Source: Tridacna crocea
Taxonomy: Eukaryota; Mollusca; Bivalvia; Cardiida; Cardiidae
Reading direction: 5' to 3'
Assembly: GCA_943736015.1 (NCBI GenBank)
Contig: OX031068.1
Location: 25,924,296 to 25,988,295 of the forward strand
Length of the DNA: 64,000 nucleotides
Position 1 is the first letter of the stretch. The number at the start of each line of letters is the position of its first letter. Made by a program: the position numbers and the translations under genes. The notes under the pieces are model-generated. The model did no database searches. It saw nothing but the letters and a program-made list of their open reading frames with translations, and had not been told where the DNA came from. Below, one piece after another: positions 10,669-20,606 of this stretch.

Positions 10669-10896
10669 TTAACCTTTTACCCCATAAGGCATTTCTATGG
10701 TATCACTAATTGACCCTAAATAATAACAAGGATGAAGCCATTTCTTATGTGTATATGACACTTTGTGATAGCATAGAAAACATTGTGACAAAAGGTGAAA
10801 TTGCTCGTCACGAGCAATTTCACCTTTTGCCACAATGTTTTCCAAAGGCTCCTACAAGCAATGTGTAGAAATGAGTATCTATGGAGTAAAGGTTAA
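10669..10896 (+). mobile_element. TTAA MITE, family B, full length
   Basis: TTAACCTTTTACCCCATAAG .. GGAGTAAAGGTTAA. Its centre GCTCGTCACGAGC differs from the 7655 copy (GCTCTTCAGGAGC) at paired bases. 228 bp. Confidence 0.9.
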
Positions 10897-11191
10897 ATCG
10901 CATGAACCATTCCTTCAGGATCTGCCATGATATTTTTTCATGGTATTCCATTGTATTCCATGATATTCTTTCTACATAATTTCCTGGTATTCAATGGTAT
11001 TCCATTTTTTCTACATAATTTCATAGTATTCTTTGATGGTATTCCATGGTATACCATGTTATCCTTTCTACATAATTTTATAAATTTGTGTTCTTTCAAA
11101 TTTCAGCAATAATCATATTATTTTCCCGCTTTTTCCACGTTAGAAAGATACATTTCAGTCGTGCCCTGGACTACGACAACACAGAAATCCT

Positions 11192-11407
11192 TTAACTCTT
11201 TACCAAATAACAAAATTTTAGACTGGTCCAAATTGAAAGCACTTGGATACGACAACATAAAAGAAACCGGAAAAATGAAATTTGTTTCCAGCAGGGTAGA
11301 AAACATTTTGGGAAAAAGGAGAAAATGCTGGTTACCAGCATTTTCTCCTTTTCCTCAATGTTTTCAAAAGGTTTCTTAAAAGTTGGGATTGTGTGGTAAA
11401 GGGGTAA
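11192..11407 (+). mobile_element. Family A MITE
   Basis: Right end GTGGTAAAGGGGTAA, so the last TTAA is mutated. Core nearly perfect. Confidence 0.9.
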
Positions 11408-12435
11408 ATGGTACTTACTCCGCCCACATATACGTTATAGAGTCATATGGACTTATATAGTCTGTAAGACACGAAAAAGGGCATGTAGTCGTACATTGCC
11501 GTCTTTGATTAGCGTACGCTGACTGTGCAGGCTGATCCGAGACGACACTTTACACAAATGCCCGAATGCCCCTCTTCGCGTCTTGCTAACCGTATTGGAC
11601 ACTTAAACCCATTCTTTGATAATCATCTAGCCTTTTCAACGGATGCATTTACTTTGCACCTACTTTATGTTAATGTGCAGTTCCAAATGTCAGTCTACGT
11701 ATGATAATTAGCTTAAGGTAAGACGTCAAAATTAGCTATAATTGAATTAGCTATAATTAACTGTAATTAAAATGAGTATTATTATTTAATTGAGTATTAT
11801 TGAACTACTTTCATCGATTCAGTTTTTTTTTTTTCCATTTTTTCCTTCTTTGAATTATCATTTATAAATCTAAAACCTCTATATTCTCAATTCGAAAAGA
11901 GATAATAATTACCTCCCTTTTCAGAAAACTAACAAAAGTATCAAAAAATTATTCAAGATAGACATAAACGGAAATTCTGATCCGTTAGAAATGTGCAGAA
12001 ATATTATTTCTGCATAAATCCTTATTCTTATTTATCAACCAAATAGAATTTTTGCCCCATGTTCACCGGAAGTGCATTACACAGGTCTTACCTTAATAGC
12101 TGTACCCCTTGTCTTTTAGCACGCTGTACCTGCAAACGAATTCAATTTATGCTTGCAGCATACCCTTATATTTTTTAAAAAAAAGAGTGTGGCCAAAGAA
12201 GAACTTTTCCTCCGTGACCAGTTGCTCTTTTACTCTTTCTTTCACATTAGTAACGTTTTGAGTAAAATTTGTTAGTACACCGTACCTGCAAACGAATTAA
12301 TCTTGCCTTGCAGTATACCTTTTTTGACAAACTTTGTGGCGAAAGACGAAATTGTCCTCAGGGATCATTTGCTCTTTTGCCACCCTTGCTTTACATATGG
12401 CTTGCAACACGCAAAAAGGAGCATTCGGACATCTG

Positions 12436-12500
12436 CGTAAAGTGTCGTCTCGGATCAGCCTGCGCTGTCCGCGCAGGCTTATCCGAGACTGCGCTTTACG
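12436..12500. repeat. Hairpin MITE core (GCAGGCT type)
   Basis: GTAAAGTGTCGTCTCGGATC and AGCCTGCGC pair with GCGCAGGCTTATCCGAGAC. Related pieces occur at 11505-11555, 21370-21440, 47636-47685 and 5820-5870. Confidence 0.7.
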
Positions 12501-12536
12501 ACTACATTATCAGTTGTACGGTCAGGCGGAGATGCA

Positions 12537-12773
12537 TTAACTTATTACTATATTACCAAACGACAATATTATAGACTTGTCCAAATTGAAAGCATTTGCA
12601 GACGATAAAATAAACGTGACTGAAAATTTTAAATTTGTTTTGTCAAGGGTAGAAAACATTGTAGGAAAAGGAGAAAATGCTGGTTACCAGCATTTTCTCC
12701 TTTTCCCACAATGTTTTCTAAAGGCTTCTTTCTCAGGGGACTCAAAAGTAGGGATTGTGTGGTAATGGGTTAA
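12537..12773 (+). mobile_element. Family A MITE
   Basis: There are a few extra bases after the left TTAA (TTAACTTATTACTATATTACC). Core perfect except one base. Confidence 0.9.
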
Positions 12774-12940
12774 GCCCCCCCCCCTTAACCAAAGCACGAC
12801 TCATATATTAGTGCAAATGACCTTTTTAAAAGCCACATTGTTTACCCATGATTTAAAAGATAGAAGTAAAAGACCTCTGTTACAATCTTTTTTCCTTTTA
12901 ATTGCAAAATTTGTGAAATGAGATTCGTACAAGTTCAGTA

Positions 12941-13168
12941 TTAACTCATTACCAAACAACAAAATTTTAGACTTGTCCAAATCGAAAGCACTTGCAGACG
13001 ACAAAATAAAAGTGACTGAAAATTCGAAATTTGTTTTGTGAAGGGTAGAAAACATTGTGGGAAAAGGAGAAAATGCTGCTACCAGCATTTTCTCCTTTTT
13101 CCACAATGTTTTCTAAAGGCTTCTTTCTCTGGGGCGTCAAAAGTAGGGATTGTGTGGTAATGGGTTAA
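12941..13168 (+). mobile_element. Family A MITE, full length
   Basis: TTAACTCATTACCAAACAAC .. GGTAATGGGTTAA, 228 bp. The centre lost one base pair (GCTGCTACCAGC). Confidence 0.92.
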
Positions 13169-13267
13169 GTATGTAAAACCGGTTAGATGATTGTTTAAAC
13201 ATCTTTCTACGTTTTTGCAATGGCTGATTTACCTCTTCTACATATGCTTTTTTCCCCTCCTCCGGTA

Positions 13268-13495
13268 TTAACCCTATATTACATAAGGCATTTCTATGGT
13301 ATCTCTAATTGACGCTATATAACAGCAAGGATGAAGCTGTTTCTTAGGTGTATATGACACCTTTTGATAGCATAGGAAACATAGTGACAAAACGTGAATT
13401 TGCTAGTCACGAGCAATTTCACCTTTTGCCACAATGTTTCCCACTGGCTCCTACAAGCAATGCGTAGAAAGAGTATCTATGGAGTAAAGGGCTAA
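13268..13495 (+). mobile_element. TTAA MITE, family B, diverged
   Basis: TTAACCCTATATTACATAAG .. GTAAAGGGCTAA. The left palindrome arm has decayed (CGTGAATTTGC). 228 bp. Confidence 0.85.
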
Positions 13496-13733
13496 CAGAT
13501 AGCTTCACCCGCTGTTCCATGTTAGTTATATTTTGCTTTGGAAAAAATATATTTATCTTATGTATGTAGGTATTAGATTATGTATGGTGTACTTATTATC
13601 AGCTGGCGGTAAGACGTGGAAATACACGTTAAGAAATAATTGTTTTTTTTTTTCATTTGATGTGATGAAAAATTGAAATATTAATATTTATTTTGTGTCC
13701 AAGTATAGATAAGAATGTACAGTGCGATGTCGC

Positions 13734-13962
13734 TTAACCCATTACCACACAATCCATACTTTTGACTCCCATGAGAAAGAAACCTGTTGAAAACACTGTG
13801 GGAAAATGAGAAAATGCTGGTAATCAGCATTTTCTCCTTTTCCAACAGTGTTTTGTTCCCTTCCCAGAACAAATTTCAATTTTTCAGTCACCTTTATTTT
13901 GTCGTCTGCAAATGCTTTGAATTTGGATCAATCTAAAATTTTCTCTTGTGGTAAAGAGTTAA
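13734..13962 (-). mobile_element. Family A MITE, full length, CACTG subtype
   Basis: 229 bp. Centre GCTGGTAATCAGC. Opposite orientation to its neighbours. Confidence 0.92.
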
Positions 13963-15265
13963 GTTCTTAACGCGTTCTATTTCTTCCTTCATGGTTTCCT
14001 CTCTTCATAGAGACAATCGTTGGGAAAATGTCGATATTATATTCCACGTTGTTCATTCAACTTTGATAATATTATGTAGTGCTCGTGATAAAATCCATAT
14101 TTTATGTAATGCGGAAATGTTGTAGAAAAATTATAATGGATAAATGCATAAAAGAAACAAATAAAACATATTAACAATAACACCTGAATGATATCCTGTT
14201 TTTGTTTCTCCTTTTTCATATGAGACAATGCAGAAGCAAAACTTTTATAATCTAGCTCAAAGTGTAATTTATGTAACAAACTGTATGAAAACCATGCGTG
14301 TGGCTTACACAAACTATATAAACCTAACGGAAGTGTATTCTCTAGACCGAGGTTGACCATCATTTGAGATCAGATTCAATGAATAAACACAATGAATATT
14401 TTTATCAGCAAAACATAAGTAGTAGGAAAAACAATGCCAGATAGTGTCAAAGGTTATCAAGATGCATTGAATAAAAAAGGTGAAAACATAAACCACATAT
14501 TTTGGTAAATACATGTATTCATGTATTGATTTGTGAAAACTAGATGTTTTTTCAACTACCGATTCAAATTTAAGAATTATACAAAATGACTTTTATTCTG
14601 GCAACCGTTTGAAAATTTCTGTTATTGACGCCACAATCTAGTACCGGTAAGAAACCAGGAAGCAAAATACTCTGGTGATGCAGTGTCCTCTGGCACAGAA
14701 ATTGCTCAATGGTTAAGGAGTCAGAAAAACCCTGGTTCTATTTTCCTGGCTATGCTGGCCTTTAGATAAAGCGCTACGGAATCCCAGCCTTGCACTTAAA
14801 CTTAGGAAAAATATTGATAGATGGACTGTCGACATGATGTTACTGATGGAAAGTTGAGAACAGTGTAAAACTACCCATTTAAATTAATCAAACTTTTAAT
14901 AATTGTTGCTTGTAGTCTTAAAGATCTAAAGAGATAACGCAGTAAACATTTAAGTGGCTACATTGCAACAAAGTTCATTTTGTAATCCCAAAATGCATTA
15001 ATTTCCATAGCTATTTCTCCCATATGTCAAAATGACAGCTTCAGAACTTTCAGCCCTTTGATAATTTTAATATTTTCTATGAGAGCACAAAATATGATAC
15101 TCTAACTTCCACGGACGATTTTTTGCGTTTGAGTACAATAAAACAATATTTATTATGACGTAATCATTATTGTACGAGAGTAAGATCAAAGTCACATGTT
15201 ATATAAACGTGCATGTATTTAAAAAGCTTTTCCTCACTTTTATGGAGCAGGGAGATTGTTTGATG
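13963..15265. other. Intergenic, nothing recognised
   Basis: 1.3 kb of AT-rich sequence without MITE, SINE or a credible exon. A - strand open frame at 14037-14363 is Phe/Tyr-rich and looks like chance. Confidence 0.55.
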
Positions 15266-15444
15266 TTAACACTACCATACAACAACAGAATCTTGGAATG
15301 GTCCAAATTGAAATCATTTGCAGACGACAAAATAAATGTTACTAAAGAATTGATATTTGTTTTAGGTTGGTTATCAGCAATGCTTTCGAAAGGCTTCTTT
15401 CACAGGGGGGTATTAAAAGTCGAGATTGTGTGGTAAACGGTTAA
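15266..15444 (+). mobile_element. Family A MITE, one palindrome arm deleted
   Basis: 179 bp. The left arm of the core is missing (GGTTGGTTATCAGCAATG). It shares TTAA 15441-15444 with the next copy. Confidence 0.88.
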
Positions 15445-15669
15445 TACTTTACCAAACGACGAAATATTAGACTTGTCCAAATTAAAAGCATTTGCAGATG
15501 ACAAAATAAAAGTGACTGAAAAATTGAAATTTGTTTTGTGAAGGGTAGAAAACATTGTGGGAAAAGGAGAAAATGCTGGTTACCAGCATTTTCTCCTTTT
15601 CCCACAATGTTTTCTAAGGGCTTCTTTCTCAGTGTCGTGAAAAGTAGGGATTGTGTGGTAATGGGTTAA
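15441..15669 (+). mobile_element. Family A MITE, full length, chained
   Basis: 229 bp. Core perfect. The left TTAA is the right TTAA of the preceding copy. Confidence 0.93.
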
Positions 15670-15790
15670 GTAGGTTTACTCAATATCTGACATACTAAGA
15701 GCAACACTTTGGTATTCTTTGACTATGCCAGCATTATCATTGTTTAGCTCGACTGGTTTCAAGGAAAACGTCGAAGTACTGTCGTAGCCC

Positions 15791-15990
15791 TGGGCCAGTA
15801 TTCACCAACCGTTCTTGAGAATATTCTTAGTCTTATTCTCCAAAGAATTCTACATTTGTAAGTAACACAACTTCTGATTGGCTAAACCGAATGGTTTAGC
15901 CAATCAGAAGTCGTGTTACTTACAAATGCAGAAAATTCTGGAGAATAAGACAAAGAACGTTCTTAAGAATGGTTGGTGAATACGGGCCCA
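15791..15990. repeat. Long inverted repeat element, uninterrupted copy
   Basis: The ends read GGGCC(A)GTATTCACCAACC and GGTTGGTGAATACGGGCCC. The inner arms are AAGTAACACAACTTCTGATT / AATCAGAAGTCGTGTTACTT around CCGAATGGTTTAG. It has TTAA at 15963-15966, the empty site of the insertion at 49016. Confidence 0.9.
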
Positions 15991-16100
15991 GGTGTCGTCT
16001 GCCTCACCTAGCGAAAACTTTAACAGTTTTAAAACCTTCGACATCTTATAATACCTCTTTCATTACAGCAGATATATACTGAAAACTTTGGTTTAATTAG

Positions 16101-16317
16101 TTGAATTCTTCACCAAATGACAAAATTATAGACCAGTCTAAATTGTAAGCATTTGCAGACGACAAAATAATTGTGACTAAAAATTTGAAATTTGGTTTGG
16201 GAAGGGTAGAAAACATTGTGGGAAAAGGAGAAAATGCTGGTTACCAGCATTTTCTCCTTTTCCCCACAATGTTTTATCAGGGTCGTTAAAAGTCGGGATT
16301 GTGTGATAAAGAGTTAA
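16101..16317 (+). mobile_element. Family A MITE
   Basis: The left end is mutated to TTGAATTCTTCACC. The block between core and CAGGG is shortened. Confidence 0.88.
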
Positions 16318-16500
16318 ACATATTTACTTTACATCGATAGATAAACAAGTTCTTACAACTTAACTCATCTCTCTCGTTTCTGCGTCATGGAAACTACACC
16401 AGTACTCGCGCCAAACATGTGGGTCAATGAAAAATCCCAAAGATGTTACATGGACAAATTGTTCACTTTCAAAAGGGGAACCCATTCAATAATAGGGGTA

Positions 16501-16650
16501 GACAAAATAAAAGTGACTGAGAAGGGTAGAAAACATTGTTGGAAAAGGAGAAAATGCTGGTTACCAGCATTTTCTCCTTTTCCCACAATGTTTTTCAAAG
16601 GCTTCTTTCACAGGAGTGTTAAAAGTCGGGATTGTGTGATAAAGGGTTAA
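16501..16650 (+). mobile_element. Family A MITE, left end lost
   Basis: It starts in the GACAAAATAAAAGTGACTGA block. Core nearly perfect. TTAA 16647-16650 is shared with the next fragment. Confidence 0.88.
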
Positions 16651-16790
16651 AGGACATATCTTTCGAAAGCTTCACTGTGAGAAAACGAGAAAAATGCTGA
16701 CAAGCAGCATTTTCTCCTTATCCCACAATATTTTCTAGCCCTTCTCGTTTACGAACGCTCTCAATTTAGACCAGTCCAAAATCGAATCGT
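16647..16790 (-). mobile_element. Family A MITE, truncated, chained
   Basis: CTGTGAGAAAACGAGAAAAA, then AGCATTTTCTCCTTATCCCA. The right end stops at GACCAGTCCAAAA. Confidence 0.8.
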
Positions 16791-17128
16791 ATGTTACATA
16801 GTAAACCCACTGACAAGTGACACAGTTTAATGCCAATGAAGTCTCAGTCTGGGCTTCTGTCAACTTACTGTATTACTCCGCGCAGGTAGCTTCTTTTTTG
16901 TTCGTATTGTAGTTTTTTTCTTTCAAAGGTGGAATAAATCTGTGACGGGTAGTTTTCCACTGTATCACGATGCTTGTTGTTTACATGTTTGGTTGTCTAT
17001 GGTGTCACTTACTCATTTCTTTTTCTTTTTTGTTAAAATGGTGTCTGAAATTCTTGTTGTGCAGCATTGTTTTGAGGGGCAAAGGATTAAAGGTCAGGAG
17101 ATGAGAGGGTTTTTTTGCATGTGATACC

Positions 17129-17357
17129 TTAACTCATTACCAAACAACAATATTTTAGGCTTGTCTGAATCGAAAGCATTTGCAGCCGGCAAAATAAAAG
17201 TCACTGAAAATTTGAAATTTGTTTTGTGAAGGGTAGAAAACATTGTGGGAAAAGGAGAAAATGCTGGCTACCAGCATTTTCTCCTTTTACCCACAATGTT
17301 TCTCATGGCTTCTTTCTCAGGGTCGTCAAAAGTAGGGATTGTGTGGTAATGGGTTAA
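17129..17357 (+). mobile_element. Family A MITE, full length
   Basis: 229 bp. Centre GCTGGCTACCAGC. Confidence 0.93.
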
Positions 17358-17482
17358 GTTTGACCTAATAAGGAATAACATTGTGTGATGTTACACCCTT
17401 GTACATTGCGTACTGGTTCTTTAGTGCAATAAGACGTTAACTTTGATATAAATATAAGAGGTATTGTATCGTTTAGTTCTAA

Positions 17483-17598
17483 TCCTTCACAAAACTAACT
17501 TTTGTTTTATGATCCAATGAGAAAGCCTTGTGAAGATTTTGTGGGCAAAGGAGGTAACTGGTAACCAGCATTGTCTCCTTTGCCCACAATACAGTTTA
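17483..17598 (-). mobile_element. Family A MITE, partial
   Basis: The core is a variant, TGTGGGCAAAGGAGG / CTCCTTTGCCCACA, changed on both arms. The inner part is shortened. Confidence 0.75.
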
Positions 17599-17662
17599 AC
17601 CTTCCAAAGGCAATTACGCCTACAATTTCAAATCCGCAATGCTGTGGCATCTGAAAGTGCTC

Positions 17663-17891
17663 TTTACCCTTTACCCAACAACAAAATTTTGGACTCGTCC
17701 AAATTGAAAGCACTTGCAGACGACATAATAGACATACCTCAAAAATTAAAATTTGTTTCCAGCAGGGTAGAAAACATTGTTGGAAAAAGAGAAAATGCTG
17801 GTTACAAGCATTTTCTCCATTTCCCACAATGTCTTCAAAAGGCTTCTATCTCAGGGTCGTAAAAACCAGGGATTGTTTGGGAAAGGGTTAA
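17663..17891 (+). mobile_element. Family A MITE, full length
   Basis: 229 bp. The left end is TTTACCCTTTACC. The right end GGGAAAGGGTTAA is of the TTTGGGAAAGG subtype. Confidence 0.92.
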
Positions 17892-18299
17892 TTTGAAATT
17901 CAGAAATGTTGTCATTATGTTAAGTGTGCTATTTCAGATAGCGTGAATTTAAACGTTCTCTTTACTTCATTGGATTTTAAACCTGTATACGGTCTGTATT
18001 ATTTCATTTATTTCGTTTGATGATAATAAACTAGGCTCGTAGCAAATTTTCAAGTGTTTTGTTGAGGTCAGTCCTAAGTCAGTATGCTGGTATGCCCTCT
18101 TAACTGTTCTTCCTGTATTGCCTGCTTCATTTAAAGTGATCCGGACCTATATGCTGAATATTTATGAAGGTATCATTATCTTATGTACGAGAAAGTGCCT
18201 ATTTACACAGGTAAGCAGTTTAGTTGGCGCATACCGCACGAAATATCCCGAGACTAAATAAGATTGGTTGGTTGTATTGGGGTTTAATACGGAATCTAG

Positions 18300-18500
18300 C
18301 ATTTTAAGGCGAAAAGTGGAAGTTAGTGCTTCCTAATTTCTACTTTTCTAGACAACTGTGAGGTCGAAAAGTGGAAAGTTTTTTGACAATTGTCAGGTCA
18401 AAAACTTCAACTTTTCGACTTTTCGAGGTAACTTTTTTGCTAGAAAAGTGGAAGTTAGTGTGCCTAATTTCTACTTTTCGAGTTCCTCGTAGGTTGAAAA
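18300..18500. repeat. Local repeat of a GAAAAGTGGAAG word
   Basis: CGAAAAGTGGAAGTTAGTG, its reverse CTACTTTTC and variants recur at least seven times in both orientations. Not assigned to a family. Confidence 0.6.
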
Positions 18501-18525
18501 GTGGATGGCGGAAACAGGATTCCGT

Positions 18526-18690
18526 AGTTTAACGCCATGTTAACGGCTATGGTTATATCATGGCGGTCGGTGACGCACATGTATTTCCAGGCTTTCTTAT
18601 ACCAGTACTAACACTACGTACTTTCTTTACAAAGCCACCGACTATACTTTTCTCACTTGCTTCATTTTATGCAACTGATGTTGACTCGGG
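18526..18690 (-). repeat. SINE fragment, second head type
   Basis: The reverse strand carries the conserved 3' end (starting GTTTAACGCCATG on +) and the GTCGGTGACGCAC body seen at 21063-21333. The tRNA-like head is missing or unrecognisable. Confidence 0.75.
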
Positions 18691-18952
18691 TCAGGTTAAA
18701 TACAGAAGGCAATACCTCGCACAACCTGCTTTCCAAGCCACTGGCTTCTTTCCCAGCCAAAACGAAGTCTAGAGGTCCCATCGGCAACTTTGGATGACAC
18801 GTTGATTAAATCCTTCGCTTTTGTTACGATGAGCGTTACTCACATATACCTTACAATTCCTCGCCGGAAACAGACTATTTTACTCCTCAAGAAATAATAA
18901 GACACCGCTGAAAAAAAAAAGAATTCGGGCCACAATTTTCAGTCAAAACTAC

Positions 18953-19038
18953 TTAACCCAAACAATCCCTGGCTTGTACGACCCTGAGGAAGAAGCCTTT
19001 TGAAAACATTGTGGGAAAAGGAGACAATGCTGGTAACC
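18953..19038 (-). mobile_element. Family A MITE, left half only
   Basis: TTAACCCAAACAATCCCTGG up to the core centre AATGCTGGTAACC, then unrelated sequence. Confidence 0.82.
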
Positions 19039-19318
19039 ATGAATATTTCATGAAAACGAGGAAACGGCGAAATAACCCTGGGGCGATTGCAGAATGAATC
19101 GGAACTGGGTCTCCGAGGTTGTTACTTACCCTTATCGTACAGCTAAAGAGCTATGTACTTATTTGTAAAATGGTGACCAGCTTTGCGGTGGGAGAGGGAT
19201 GAACGGCTGTCATCAATTTCGAAAAGAGTTTTGGAAGAGCTTCTGAGTTGCAAGCCCTTTACAGCATCAATTGGTTGCTTATGCTACACTGTACTAATTA
19301 GATAACAGCGAAAAGCGT

Positions 19319-19472
19319 TTTTACACCACTTTCAATATTATTTCACGGCGGTACGTCGCTTATTCGTATAATGCCTTTGGCCTCACCATAATCAGGTATG
19401 GGCCAAGAAGTGTCTTCCCAAAGGACATTCCAAGCGAAACGCTTCGAATGAGAGTCGAACCAAGGACCTCCA
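19319..19472 (-). repeat. SINE fragment
   Basis: The + strand shows the reversed tail (CACTTTCAATATTATTTCA) and, near 19450, GAGTCGAACC, a B-box complement. Similar to the element at 5214-5450. A long inverted repeat begins immediately after it. Confidence 0.7.
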
Positions 19473-19670
19473 GGGCCCGTATTCACCAACCATTCTTGAG
19501 AATATTCTTAGTCTTATTCTCCAGAATTTTCTACATTTGTAAGTAACACAACTTCTGATTGGCTAAACCATTCGGTTTAGCCAATCAGAAGTTGTGTTAC
19601 TTACAAATTTGGAAAACCTTGGAGAATAAGACTAAGAATATTCTCAAGAATGGTTGGTGAATACCGGCCC
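19473..19670. repeat. Long inverted repeat element, second copy
   Basis: GGGCCCGTATTCACCAACC ... GGTTGGTGAATACCGGCCC, with the same inner arms. At the position of the TTAA in the first copy it reads CTCAAGAATGG. Confidence 0.9.
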
Positions 19671-19850
19671 AGGTTTCGAATCATTCATCTATATCTTGAC
19701 CTATGCAACTTAGCTTTATGATAAGAAGAACGGAGTGCAAATGTGACAGTATTGATGCTGCGCTGTTCGATAAATGTGCTTCCCGCAGCTAAAACAGCTT
19801 TTTGTGTAATTGTCTTTTTCCATCGACTAATTATGTCTGTTTTTGATCTG

Positions 19851-19930
19851 TCAACCCTTTACCAAATATTGACGACCCCTTCGTGGAGAGAAAGTCTTCA
19901 AAAAACATTGTTGGAAAAAGAGAGTAAGGT
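19851..19930 (-). mobile_element. Family A MITE, left half only
   Basis: CAACCCTTTACCAAATATTG to ACATTGTTGGAAAAAGAGA. Confidence 0.7.
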
Positions 19931-20035
19931 GCTAAGCAACGTAGAATAAGATCAGGCGGTACTAAACGTGCAGTCGTATCTTTGAACTACCGCGCCACTT
20001 TATTACAATCACTAACCATGCCGTTACATTTTACA

Positions 20036-20249
20036 TTACTCTTTACCGAAAGACAGACTTGTGCAAAATTTAAAGCATTTGCAGACGACAAGATGAATGC
20101 GATTCAAATAGGGAATTTGTTATGTAAAGAAAGGAAATTAGAAAAGGAGAAAATGCTGGTCACCAGCATTTTCTCCTTATCCCAAAATGTTTTCGAAAGC
20201 CTTCCTTTACAGGGTCGAAAAAACACAGGATTTTGTTGTGAAGAGTTAA
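20036..20249 (+). mobile_element. Family A MITE just upstream of MCT gene 2
   Basis: CTCTTTACCGAAAGACAGAC .. GTGAAGAGTTAA. It ends 35 bases before the acceptor of exon 1. Its frame is open into the MCT frame. Confidence 0.88.
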
Positions 20250-20284
20250 GACATGATAAAGCAGATTATATTTTTTTTCCGCAG

Positions 20285-20606
20285 CAAAAACATAAAATCA
20301 ACAAAATGGCTGAAAGATATAAAGAGAAAGAAGAAGGTGTTTTAGTAACGAAATCTTTGTTAGACAGTGATTCCAAAAAACATGATAAAACGGATGACAA
20401 TTCTAATAAACTGTCAGTGCCAGACCAACAAGACAGTCGATGGAGCTGGGTGGTTTGTTTTGCGTGTTTCATCGCTCACGTGATCTTTGACGGTATATAC
20501 CTTTCTGTTGGGATTGTATTTGTGGAACTTTTGGAACATTTCGACAGAAGTAAGAGAGATACGGCTGTGGTGGTGTCCCTGTGTTTTGGAGTGGCATTTC
20601 TGTCAG
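20285..20606 (+). CDS. MCT gene 2, exon 1 (short 5' UTR plus start)
   Basis: The ATG at 20306-20308 has aaaATGG context. It encodes a hydrophilic N terminus (MAERYKEKEEG..), then TM1 from RWSWVVCFACFIAHVIFDG and the start of TM2. The donor is TCAG|gtacgt at 20607. The frame is also open upstream through a MITE copy, but the acceptor at 20284 argues that this is not normally coding. Confidence 0.88.

Noticed and set aside
9572..17891. CRISPR-like array of palindromic repeats
   Set aside because: Spacing is irregular, repeats are 229-bp transposons with TTAA ends in both orientations, and the genes are spliced eukaryotic ones.
19982..20305. Upstream in-frame extension of MCT gene 2 to 19982
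   Set aside because: It translates a MITE, and the acceptor at 20284 with ATG at 20306 gives a normal N terminus.
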